Source of the DNA: an uncultured Erysipelotrichaceae bacterium
GTDB lineage: Bacteria; Bacillota_I; Bacilli_A; Erysipelotrichales; Coprobacillaceae
NCBI GenBank assembly: GCA_900544435.1
Contig: UQVG01000146.1
Coordinates: 1 to 5,601 of the forward strand
Direction: 5' to 3'
DNA: 5,601 nt
The position numbers and the translations under genes are program-made. Positions 1 to 5,264 of this stretch are shown here, piece after piece. Every line of letters begins with the position of its first letter. Positions within the stretch are counted from its first letter, which is position 1. Under the pieces are notes generated by a model. The model saw nothing but the letters and a program-made list of their open reading frames with translations, had not been told where the DNA came from and did no database searches.

Positions 1-79
1 CCTCGATAAATTAGAAGTACTAACTGTTAATATATTTAATATTAACAGTGAAGATGATGTTTTAAAAATTATTAATTAA
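1..79 (+). CDS. 3' end of an upstream gene, possibly a nucleotidyltransferase (MobA-like)
   Basis: This open frame enters from the left edge (first full codon at base 2), encodes about 25 residues and stops with TAA at 77-79, directly at a terminator hairpin. The visible tail contains NIFNINSEDD followed by a short helix-like VLKIIN. A closing N-I-N-[ST]-x-[ED]-D motif is typical of the C-terminus of MobA-like and related NTP-transferase proteins (molybdenum cofactor guanylyltransferase family), so that is the best guess, but 25 residues are too few for a firm call. That a coding sequence ends here is fairly secure because the frame stops exactly where a terminator starts. The product name is speculative. 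Confidence 0.45.
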   Translation, partial: LDKLEVLTVNIFNINSEDDVLKIIN

Positions 80-106
80 AAGAACTATCGTTTTGATAGT
101 TCTTTT
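78..106. terminator. Bidirectional rho-independent terminator shared by convergent genes
   Basis: A 12-bp perfect stem pairs 78-89 (AAAAGAACTATC) with 95-106 (GATAGTTCTTTT) around a 5-base loop. The A-tract on the left arm and the T-tract on the right let it work in both directions. It closes the rightward gene ending at 79 and the leftward deacetylase gene. The stop codon of the latter (105-107) lies in the outermost part of the stem, so translating ribosomes would reach the hairpin on that side. Confidence 0.8.
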
Positions 107-890
107 ATTCTACCCACCATTTAAATAATGGAAAAGGCATATTAGAAAACATAAGATAACGTGGAAGTAAATATTGCTTATCATTACGTGTCATATGTCT
201 ATTTTGATTGTAACTAAAGGCTAATTTAACAGAACTTGACTTAAGATAATCTTGAGCATTTTGACAACTGACACCATAGGGAAAAGCAAAGTAATCGGTT
301 GAAACAAGACCTTTGTTTTTCTCAAAGTCTTTTTTTATTTCATTTGTTGTCATTGTTTCTATTTTCTTTTTATAAGGAAGATGGCCAATATGGTGCATAT
401 TATAAGAATGACTATAGTATTCAACATATTGATCGTTTTTTAAATCTTCTGTTTGTAAGTAAAGCGGATTATTGGTTTTAGTTTTATATCCAATGACAAA
501 GTTTGTAGCTTGAAGATTATATTTTTTTATAACAGGCTTAACAACTGTATTAAAGTTTTTATAACCATCATCAAAAGTTAAACATACAGCTTTTTTTGAT
601 ACTTCTTTCTTTCCGTTATAATATGCTTTAACATCTTCCATTGATAAACATTGATAATTATTTTCTGCTAAATATTTCATTTGTTTTTCAAATTCACTTA
701 TAGACATAAAATAAGGATTTGAAGCATAATTGGCTTTTTTTTCTTGATCACTTACAACACCATGATACCCTAAGATGGCAATACCATCTTTAACATTTTC
801 ATGGATAATAATATCTTTAGTAACCCATCCAATTCCAATAGCGATATAGCATACTAGAACACATAAGATAATTTTTAATATATTTTTCAT
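105..890 (-). CDS. Membrane-anchored polysaccharide deacetylase (NodB/CE4 family)
   Basis: The family removes N-acetyl (or O-acetyl) groups from extracellular sugar polymers such as peptidoglycan GlcNAc or poly-GlcNAc. The exact substrate cannot be told here. The 261-residue protein starts with MKN and a hydrophobic stretch at about residues 4-23 without a clear lipobox, so it is probably an uncleaved N-terminal anchor with the enzyme outside the cell. YHG (42-44) is typical of the IcaB/PgaB-like branch. The CE4 motifs follow in order: TFDDGY (105-110; D107 likely catalytic base, D108 metal ligand), HSYNMH (161-166; metal-binding histidines) and FPYG (203-206), then PRY near 243-245. An in-frame ATG at 960-962 would add 24 residues and overlap the patatin gene. 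I prefer the start at 890 because the hydrophobic anchor then sits at the N-terminus and a promoter-like TTGACA lies between the two ATGs. The ribosome site (GAAAGTTGGA) is weak. Confidence 0.88.
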   Translation of the reverse strand: MKNILKIILCVLVCYIAIGIGWVTKDIIIHENVKDGIAILGYHGVVSDQEKKANYASNPYFMSISEFEKQMKYLAENNYQCLSMEDVKAYYNGKKEVSKKAVCLTFDDGYKNFNTVVKPVIKKYNLQATNFVIGYKTKTNNPLYLQTEDLKNDQYVEYYSHSYNMHHIGHLPYKKKIETMTTNEIKKDFEKNKGLVSTDYFAFPYGVSCQNAQDYLKSSSVKLAFSYNQNRHMTRNDKQYLLPRYLMFSNMPFPLFKWWVE

Positions 891-915
891 AATATTCCAA
901 CTTTCTATCAGTTCT

Positions 916-944
916 AGTTTATAGAAAAATAACATTAATGTCAA
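916..944 (-). promoter_or_regulatory. Putative sigma-A promoter for the deacetylase gene
   Basis: On the leftward strand a perfect -35 box TTGACA (944-939) begins a few bases after the patatin stop codon. At 17-bp spacing lies TAAACT (921-916); TATAAA (923-918) is an alternative at 15 bp. Transcription would begin near 909, giving a leader of about 19 bases before the ATG at 890. A transcript starting there could not use the upstream ATG at 962, which supports the shorter protein. Read-through from the patatin gene is also possible because no terminator separates the two. Confidence 0.5.
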
Positions 945-948
945 AAAG

Positions 949-2205
949 CTATGAGATTTCATAGCTTAAGACACATGTGATAAACATTGCTAGGACAAAT
1001 TCTTTTAAGAAAAGATTTTCATAATTTAAATGTTCTTCTTTTTTATTGATAAAATAGGATAGATAACTTTTGAGAATTTGATGATTTGTAAGATCTTTAA
1101 AAGATTGAGCAATATTTTTGAAATCAATTCTTTCTATTTCTCTTAAATCAGGTTTAATTTGTTTTTTGATATCCTGAATAATTTCATTAAAATGATATAC
1201 TTTTAAATCATCATAATCATGTTCACCCATATAAAGTTCTAAACCTAAAATAAAGTAATCTTCTAATTGTAAATAGTTTAAATACGTATTTTCTTTTAAT
1301 AAATCAAGAATAGGTGTTTCATCCGAAATTGTAAGTAAATGATGATTATATTGGTCTTCATAGTTTAAAATTTGATTATAGAAAGCCAAAGTTATTTCTT
1401 GAATGATTTCTTCGGGATAAAAAGCAAAACGATGCCCTTTTAATTTTTTAAATGTTTTTAAAGTATCAAGATAGCCTAAACGTATTCTTTGATCTAATAC
1501 TTCTCGATTAAAATCAAGAAAGCCACCTAAATGTTTAGAAGGTCTAATGAATGTGATATTTTCACGATGTAATAGATAGGAGTGTGTAGCTTCTTGATTA
1601 AGTTCAATTGCAATGATTTTTTGTGCTCCCATTTTTAAAGCTAAAGAAACAGGTAAATTATCATAATATCCACCATCTATATACCCTTGTTTATCAATAT
1701 AATGAATAGGAAAAGCAGGAAAACATGAAGCAGAAGCAATGGCATATTCTACAATGTTATCTTCGCTCATTTCATCTATTGTGATTTCTAATGGTTTCAT
1801 AGAAGGAAAAGCAACGGTACATAGACCATATTGAATGGGTGAATTTTTTGCTTTTTTACCATTATAAAGACCTTTGATTAATTGAATAAGAGGTTCAATA
1901 TCTGCACCTTTTTTATCAAGATATGATTTTAAAAAAGGACCTATATTAGAAGAATTATTCATTAGATTTTCAATAGAAAAATCAAATTGAATAGGATGCT
2001 TTAAAACCTTTTCTAATGATAAAGTATCCCATAATTCATAAAGCTTTTGATAATCTTCTTGAGCTACAAGTAAACCATTTAAAGCACCAATAGAAGTACC
2101 TGTCACAATATCAAAATGATATCCTAGTTCTTGTAAAGCTTTTAGACAACCTGATTCATAAGCTCCTTTAGAGCCACCACCTGATAAAACTAACCCGTAT
2201 TTCAT
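949..2205 (-). CDS. Patatin-like phospholipase family protein
   Basis: This is a serine lipid acyl hydrolase of the patatin/RssA type, with a Ser-Asp catalytic dyad acting on phospholipid or lipid esters. The 418 residues begin MKYGLVLSGGGSKGAY, with the oxyanion-hole loop GGGSKG at 9-14. The nucleophile elbow GTSIG is at 36-40 (S38), a conserved-looking ASASCFPAFP stretch at 157-166, and DGG at 177-179 supplies the catalytic D177, so all key residues are present. No signal peptide is visible, so it is probably cytoplasmic or peripheral at the inner face of the membrane. The patatin core occupies about residues 1-210. The rest, about 200 residues, is charged and helix-rich with a hydrophobic end (residues ~400-415), and I cannot name its function. 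The ribosome site AAAGGA (2220-2215) lies 9 bases before the ATG. The gene precedes the deacetylase with 58 bases between them, and the pair may take part in envelope lipid and wall remodelling (inference). Confidence 0.92.
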   Translation of the reverse strand: MKYGLVLSGGGSKGAYESGCLKALQELGYHFDIVTGTSIGALNGLLVAQEDYQKLYELWDTLSLEKVLKHPIQFDFSIENLMNNSSNIGPFLKSYLDKKGADIEPLIQLIKGLYNGKKAKNSPIQYGLCTVAFPSMKPLEITIDEMSEDNIVEYAIASASCFPAFPIHYIDKQGYIDGGYYDNLPVSLALKMGAQKIIAIELNQEATHSYLLHRENITFIRPSKHLGGFLDFNREVLDQRIRLGYLDTLKTFKKLKGHRFAFYPEEIIQEITLAFYNQILNYEDQYNHHLLTISDETPILDLLKENTYLNYLQLEDYFILGLELYMGEHDYDDLKVYHFNEIIQDIKKQIKPDLREIERIDFKNIAQSFKDLTNHQILKSYLSYFINKKEEHLNYENLFLKEFVLAMFITCVLSYEIS

Positions 2206-2226
2206 AAAAACACATCCTTTTCAATA

Positions 2227-2254
2227 ATTATACGTTTTCATAAAAAAAATACAA
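2227..2254 (-). promoter_or_regulatory. Putative promoter of the patatin gene
   Basis: Leftward strand: a perfect -10 TATAAT (2232-2227) with a weak -35 TTGTAT (2254-2249) at 16-bp spacing. The start would fall near 2220, just before the AAAGGA ribosome site, giving a very short leader. It lies in the 108-bp gap shared with the divergent ridA promoter. Confidence 0.5.
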
Positions 2255-2281
2255 CTTTATCATTTTAATATATGAAGAGTT

Positions 2282-2290
2282 TGTTATAAT
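2282..2290 (+). promoter_or_regulatory. Putative extended -10 promoter of ridA
   Basis: TGTTATAAT at 2282-2290 is an extended -10 element (TGn plus consensus TATAAT). The -35 region is poor (TTTTAA at 2263-2268, 16-bp spacing), as is common with extended -10 promoters. Transcription would begin near 2297, so the leader is little more than the AAGGAGG ribosome site at 2299-2305. Confidence 0.55.
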
Positions 2291-2313
2291 TATATGGCAA
2301 GGAGGATTAAAAA

Positions 2314-2688
2314 ATGAAAAATGTAGTGAAAACAGATCAAGCTCCAGGAGCTATTGGTCCATATAGTCAAGGAATACAAGTAGGGGATATGTATTTTTTC
2401 TCAGGACAAATTCCTCTAGTACCAAGTACAGGTGAAATGCCAGAAGGAATCGAAGCACAAGCTCATCAAGCTTTAAAAAATGTGAAAGGTTTATTAGAAA
2501 GCCAAGGGTTATCATTCTCTAATGTTGTAAAAACAACTGTTTTTTTAGATAACATGGATGATTTTACAACAGTAAATGGTATTTATGCTGAATACTTTGT
2601 AGAACCTTATCCAGCAAGATCTGCTGTAGAAGTTGCTAAACTTCCTAAAGGTGCTTTAATTGAAGTAGAAGTTATTGCTAAAAAATAA
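2314..2688 (+). CDS. ridA: RidA family 2-iminobutanoate/2-iminopropanoate deaminase
   Basis: RidA (YjgF/YER057c/UK114 family) is a small cytosolic trimer. It hydrolyses reactive enamine/imine intermediates made by PLP enzymes such as threonine dehydratase, releasing ammonia and the 2-oxo acid and protecting other PLP enzymes from damage. At 124 residues it has the usual full length. Recognisable positions are APGAIGPYSQG (10-20, with Y17), the SGQIP strand (30-34), PARSAVEVAKLPKGALIEVE (100-119) with R102 as the carboxylate-binding arginine, and E117 as the residue matching the catalytic glutamate of the deaminase subgroup. The strong ribosome site AAGGAGG (2299-2305) lies 8 bases before the ATG. 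It has its own promoter, a terminator follows 48 bases after the stop, and the neighbouring genes point away, so it is probably monocistronic. All subgroup-defining residues are present, so deaminase activity is likely. Confidence 0.96.
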   Translation: MKNVVKTDQAPGAIGPYSQGIQVGDMYFFSGQIPLVPSTGEMPEGIEAQAHQALKNVKGLLESQGLSFSNVVKTTVFLDNMDDFTTVNGIYAEYFVEPYPARSAVEVAKLPKGALIEVEVIAKK

Positions 2689-2736
2689 TGAAAAAAGAGA
2701 TTTACCACATAAGGATGTTTTAATGTACTAGCACAT

Positions 2737-2771
2737 GGTGCAACTCAAAAATGAGTTGCACCGATTTTTTT
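2737..2771 (+). terminator. Rho-independent terminator downstream of ridA
   Basis: A perfect 11-bp stem pairs GGTGCAACTCA (2737-2747) with TGAGTTGCACC (2752-2762) around a 4-A loop, followed by GA and seven Ts (2765-2771). It reads rightward and would end the ridA transcript. No comparable T-tract exists for the other direction. Confidence 0.88.
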
Positions 2772-2772
2772 G

Positions 2773-2844
2773 CTATGTGATAAATCGAAACTCCTGAGGA
2801 GTTTGACAAACATGTCCATTTGCTACAACTGAATAGTGAAAATT
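2773..2844 (-). other. Short leftward open frame, possible gene relic
   Basis: Between the two terminators a leftward frame of 23 codons runs from an in-frame stop (2847-2845) to TAG (2775-2773). It includes the peptide GHVCQTPQEFRF and has no start codon. The residue mix looks more like protein than most frames here, so it could be the C-terminal remnant of a lost gene, perhaps from a mobile element. I do not recognise the family, and chance is a serious alternative. The palindrome AAACTCCTGAGGAGTTT (2788-2804) lies inside it. Confidence 0.15.
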
Positions 2845-2854
2845 TTATAGGGAA

Positions 2855-2905
2855 AAAAACAGGCACAGCTGACGGCTTTTATCTTCATTAGCTGTGCTTG
2901 TTTTT
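2855..2905. terminator. Bidirectional terminator at the end of the SDR/EFR1 operon
   Basis: A 16-bp stem pairs 2855-2870 (AAAAACAGGCACAGCT) with 2890-2905 (AGCTGTGCTTGTTTTT), with one G-T wobble and a 19-base loop. The A-tract on the left arm becomes a T-tract for leftward transcription, so it ends the operon whose last stop codon is at 2954-2956, about 50 bases upstream. It can also stop rightward read-through from ridA. Confidence 0.82.
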
Positions 2906-2953
2906 AAATGATCATTTTTATACATTCCTATCTTAGTATTTATACAAATGATT

Positions 2954-3700
2954 TTACGGATGTGTATATTGCCCATGCTTTTTAGTTTTTTTACCATATT
3001 GGATTGCAAATTTAGGGCAGTGATGTAAGCAAGAAAGGCACATAACGCATTGCTCCTTAACCCATTCGGGTTTATGGTCTTTGATTAAAATGGCGGAAAC
3101 AGGACAGTTTTTGACACATAATCCACATTCAACGCAGGTATCTTCAACTGAAAAATGCTTTGTTTTTCGCATTAAATCATATTCGATATTATAACCTATC
3201 TTTGCAAGGGGATAAGGAAGTTTATTTTTCATAAAATCCCCTATAGTAAAATTTTTTATTTGCTTGATAATATAATCAATTTCATGCTCTGCATTATTAT
3301 TTATACGCTGAATTTTTTCTTTATTGCTCAAATCAAAAATTGGAGTCCAAGTATCTGGCATTTTCACACTGAATTTTGTGGACAATGGCAAGCCTTTAGG
3401 AGCAAGAATATTATCTGCAAATCTTCCAGTTTGTCCCGGAGTTGTTCCGTAAGTTGCAATGAAATATATGTAGTCCGGTTTATAGCGTAAATCTAATCTT
3501 TGTAAAAACTCGATTATAATAGCTGGTAATCCCCAAGAGTATGTAGGGCTTACTATACCAAGTGTTTTGTATTTCTCATCAAATGAGAAAATTTGTTTTT
3601 GATAGCAATCTGTAATAGAAACGGCAATGTCACCTGTTTTAGTTGCAATCCTTTTGGCAACATATTCGCTGTTTCCAGTTGCTGAAAAATATAAAATCAT
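2954..3700 (-). CDS. EFR1-type flavodoxin-ferredoxin fusion protein
   Basis: This is a cytosolic electron-transfer protein joining a flavodoxin-like FMN domain to a dicluster ferredoxin domain, an architecture annotated as EFR1 family ferrodoxin in anaerobic Firmicutes. The 248 residues open with MILYFSATGNSEYVA; SATGNS (6-11) is the FMN-phosphate loop. PTYSWGLP (52-59) and TYGTTPGQTG (83-92) match the other flavin-contacting loops. After a linker (about 120-185), two perfect CxxCxxCxxxCP motifs follow: C189/C192/C195/C199 and C218/C221/C224/C228, able to hold two [4Fe-4S] clusters. All eight cysteines are present. The ribosome site AAGGAGA (3713-3707) lies 6 bases before the ATG and overlaps the stop codon of the upstream SDR gene, so the two are almost certainly cotranscribed and probably translationally coupled. 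The redox partners are unknown; the adjacent SDR product or its substrate pathway is the obvious candidate (inference). Confidence 0.93.
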   Translation of the reverse strand: MILYFSATGNSEYVAKRIATKTGDIAVSITDCYQKQIFSFDEKYKTLGIVSPTYSWGLPAIIIEFLQRLDLRYKPDYIYFIATYGTTPGQTGRFADNILAPKGLPLSTKFSVKMPDTWTPIFDLSNKEKIQRINNNAEHEIDYIIKQIKNFTIGDFMKNKLPYPLAKIGYNIEYDLMRKTKHFSVEDTCVECGLCVKNCPVSAILIKDHKPEWVKEQCVMCLSCLHHCPKFAIQYGKKTKKHGQYTHP

Positions 3701-3711
3701 AATCTATCTCC

Positions 3712-4461
3712 TTATCCAAGACCTGCAAATTTAACAAGAAGTGTATGTGGAATAAGCTTTGCAAGCAATCTGTAGCATTTATAAAATGCACCGGTAGTAT
3801 AAACGGCTCTGCCTTTTTTTGCAGCTTTTAATGATTTCAAAGCAGCAGTCTTTGGATCGATTACAGGCAAGCGTCTTTGACCTTTTGTAAGTTCAGGTTT
3901 TGTCATTTCTGTAAGCATAAAACCTGGACACATCGCGCATACATTTATGTGTCTGTCTTTAAGTTCCTCACGTAATCCAAGAGAAAATGCGGATACATAG
4001 GATTTTGATGCACAATAAACGATTAAGTTTGTGTTTGGAACAAATGCAGAGGTTGAGGATACTTCCAAAATTGTACCTCCGTCTATAATATATGGCAGAC
4101 ATATCTTTGTTATTGCGGTTGCTCCTTTACAGTTCAAGTCAATGATTTTTAGCATACTTTCAAGCTCCATATCCTCAAAAGGAGAACCGATTGACATACC
4201 TGCATCATTTATTAAAACTTCAATTTGAGGATTATTGGTTTTTAATTTTTCTTCCAATAGTTTGAAACTGCTCATATCAGTCATATCCATAGGAATAATT
4301 GTACAATGTTTATCGGGATATTTCATAGAAACTTCTTTTAATCGTTCCTCACGACGGGCAATCAGCCATAGTTCATCTATTTCAGGAAATAATTTTGTGA
4401 CGGCGTCAACATAGCAGACACCAAGTCCGGAAGATGCTCCGGTTATAACTGCAATACTCAT
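3712..4461 (-). CDS. Short-chain dehydrogenase/reductase (SDR), NAD(P)-dependent
   Basis: This is a classical Rossmann-fold oxidoreductase that interconverts an alcohol and a carbonyl on an unknown substrate. The 249 residues show TGASSGLG (7-14) for the nucleotide and R36-R37 after the second strand, which favours NADP(H). They also show NDAG (85-88, where most members have NNAG) and the tetrad N110, S136, Y149 and K153 (YCASK at 149-153). PG (179-180) is followed by T184. The sequence resembles the broad DltE/COG0300-like SDR branch. The C-terminus (about 225-249) is basic and hydrophobic and could touch membrane or a lipophilic substrate (inference). The ribosome site AAAGGAG (4477-4471) sits 9 bases before the ATG. 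It is the first gene of the operon, with an 11-base gap to the flavodoxin-ferredoxin gene, and is divergent from the TetR gene. Codons such as GCC, GTC, CGT and CCG are commoner here than in the genes at the left of the window. Confidence 0.94.
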   Translation of the reverse strand: MSIAVITGASSGLGVCYVDAVTKLFPEIDELWLIARREERLKEVSMKYPDKHCTIIPMDMTDMSSFKLLEEKLKTNNPQIEVLINDAGMSIGSPFEDMELESMLKIIDLNCKGATAITKICLPYIIDGGTILEVSSTSAFVPNTNLIVYCASKSYVSAFSLGLREELKDRHINVCAMCPGFMLTEMTKPELTKGQRRLPVIDPKTAALKSLKAAKKGRAVYTTGAFYKCYRLLAKLIPHTLLVKFAGLG

Positions 4462-4479
4462 AAAAACACTCTCCTTTAC

Positions 4480-4505
4480 ACAAGTGAATAAATTTAGACA
4501 CTTGT
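4480..4505. promoter_or_regulatory. Putative TetR operator 1 (inverted repeat)
   Basis: ACAAGTG (4480-4486) and CACTTGT (4499-4505) form a perfect 7-bp inverted repeat with 12 bases between the arms; equivalent positions are about two helical turns apart. The right arm overlaps the -35 box of the TetR-gene promoter (4502-4507), and the whole site lies in the leader of the SDR operon transcript. The same half-sites recur in a second copy at 4546-4570. Confidence 0.65.
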
Positions 4506-4530
4506 AAAATTCTTGATTTCATACTATATT
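4502..4530 (+). promoter_or_regulatory. Putative promoter of the TetR regulator gene
   Basis: Rightward TTGTAA (4502-4507, 4/6 to consensus), 17-bp spacer, TATATT (4525-4530, 5/6). Transcription would start near 4537, leaving a leader of about 75 bases that contains operator 2. The -35 overlaps operator 1, as expected for autorepression. Confidence 0.5.
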
Positions 4531-4556
4531 GTAACTGGCAACAAGACAAGTGACAA
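4528..4556 (-). promoter_or_regulatory. Putative promoter of the SDR-EFR1 operon
   Basis: Leftward TTGTCA (4556-4551, 5/6), 17-bp spacer, TACAAT (4533-4528, 5/6). Transcription would start near 4521, giving a leader of about 60 bases containing operator 1. The -35 box overlaps the left arm of operator 2. Its -10 shares bases 4528-4530 with the -10 of the oppositely directed TetR-gene promoter, so polymerase probably cannot occupy both at once. Confidence 0.6.
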
Positions 4557-4570
4557 ATGGACTTACTTGT
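4546..4570. promoter_or_regulatory. Putative TetR operator 2 (inverted repeat)
   Basis: ACAAGT (4546-4551) and ACTTGT (4565-4570) repeat the half-sites of operator 1 with 13 rather than 14 bases between them. The left arm and following bases cover the -35 of the SDR operon promoter. An additional ACAAG directly precedes the site (4541-4545). Confidence 0.62.
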
Positions 4571-4612
4571 TTAAAGTTAGACAAATATTGAATTTTGCAA
4601 AAGGGGACAGAT

Positions 4613-5182
4613 ATGAAATACGATATTACAAAGCCATTAACAAAAGGAGCAAAACGAACACTTAGGGCATTCAGTAAGGAAATGTTTATGCTTTTGTCTG
4701 AGAAATCCTTTGAGGAAATCACTGTCGGTCAGTTATGTGAAGCGGCACAATATCCTCGTGCGACATTTTATAATTACTTTGATGATAAATATGATTTGCT
4801 TGGTTACTGTTGGCAGACACTTGCTGAGCAAATAGGATTTAGTGATTATCATCATGCTGAAGAAAATGAAATGTTGTACCTTTATTTTGATCGAATTTAT
4901 GATTTTACAAAGCAAAATGAAGTTGTTATACACAAGGTTCTTTTGAATAACAGCGAGGTAGGATATATGTTTTCAAGTTTTAGAAATTTTTTGAATAATA
5001 AAATGCGTTTTATATTTAAAAGCTGTCCAGAAGCAATGCAAAAAGACATTCCTAGTGAATTGCTTGCAGACCATTACAGCAATACATTATTTCTTGTATG
5101 GCAGTGGGCAACAATAAAAAAATCTGACTGCACGAAGGAACAGGCACATAAATATCTTTGCTTATTAGTCAGTAATTTGTGA
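4613..5182 (+). CDS. TetR/AcrR family transcriptional regulator
   Basis: A one-component repressor, normally dimeric, that leaves DNA on binding a small ligand. The 189 residues show the typical N-terminal DNA-binding domain. A first helix spans about 15-30, then SFEEITVGQLCEAAQYPRATFYNYFDDKYDLL spans 32-63, with the helix-turn-helix at about 36-56 and the hallmark TFYNYF at 51-56. The C-terminal part (about 70-189) is all-helical-looking and should form the ligand pocket and dimer interface; its inducer cannot be predicted. The ATG at 4613 follows AAAAGGGGA by about 6 bases; a TTG 18 bases upstream is in frame but has no better ribosome site. Divergence from the SDR-EFR1 operon, with paired inverted repeats in between, makes local control of itself and that operon the likely role. 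Mid-gene base composition is A/T-rich. Confidence 0.93.
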   Translation: MKYDITKPLTKGAKRTLRAFSKEMFMLLSEKSFEEITVGQLCEAAQYPRATFYNYFDDKYDLLGYCWQTLAEQIGFSDYHHAEENEMLYLYFDRIYDFTKQNEVVIHKVLLNNSEVGYMFSSFRNFLNNKMRFIFKSCPEAMQKDIPSELLADHYSNTLFLVWQWATIKKSDCTKEQAHKYLCLLVSNL

Positions 5183-5227
5183 ATTTCTCAGCATAGGTAT
5201 GAAGAAAATTGAAATAATGATTATGAA

Positions 5228-5264
5228 AAAAGCGAGTGAAAGGATTTATATTTTCACTTGTTTT
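5228..5264 (+). terminator. Rho-independent terminator after the TetR gene
   Basis: AAAAGCGAGTGAAA (5228-5241) pairs with TTTCACTTGTTTT (5252-5264), with one bulged G (5232), one G-T wobble and a 10-base loop. The right arm ends in a T-tract continued by AATTTA. It lies about 45 bases after the regulator's stop codon and closes the module on the right. Confidence 0.65.

Noticed and set aside
891..962. N-terminal extension of the deacetylase from an ATG at 962
   Set aside because: No ribosome site precedes 962, the extension puts 24 residues before the hydrophobic anchor, and a promoter-like sequence lies between the two starts.
2688..2723. Eleven-codon frame (MKKEIYHIRMF) overlapping the ridA stop as TAATG
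   Set aside because: Too short to support a gene, with no ribosome site of its own; likely chance.
2788..2804. Palindrome AAACTCCTGAGGAGTTT as a third terminator or an attachment site
   Set aside because: No T-tract follows and no second copy occurs in the window; kept only as a note in the relic entry.
2906..2917. Perfect 12-bp palindrome AAATGATCATTT
   Set aside because: Short and A/T-rich, single copy, with no associated promoter or repeat; expected by chance at this composition.
4577..4583. TTAGACA repeated at 4494-4500 and 4577-4583 as an extra operator element
   Set aside because: Only seven bases, no inverted partner at the second copy, and not placed alike relative to the two promoters.
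4595..4612. TTG start adding six residues to the TetR protein
   Set aside because: The ATG at 4613 has a good AAAAGGGGA ribosome site at the right distance; the TTG does not.
4519..4933. Leftward open frames opposite the TetR gene, and rightward frames opposite the deacetylase, EFR1 and SDR genes
   Set aside because: They lie antisense to well-supported genes, lack ribosome sites and recognisable motifs, and have composition expected of non-coding frames.
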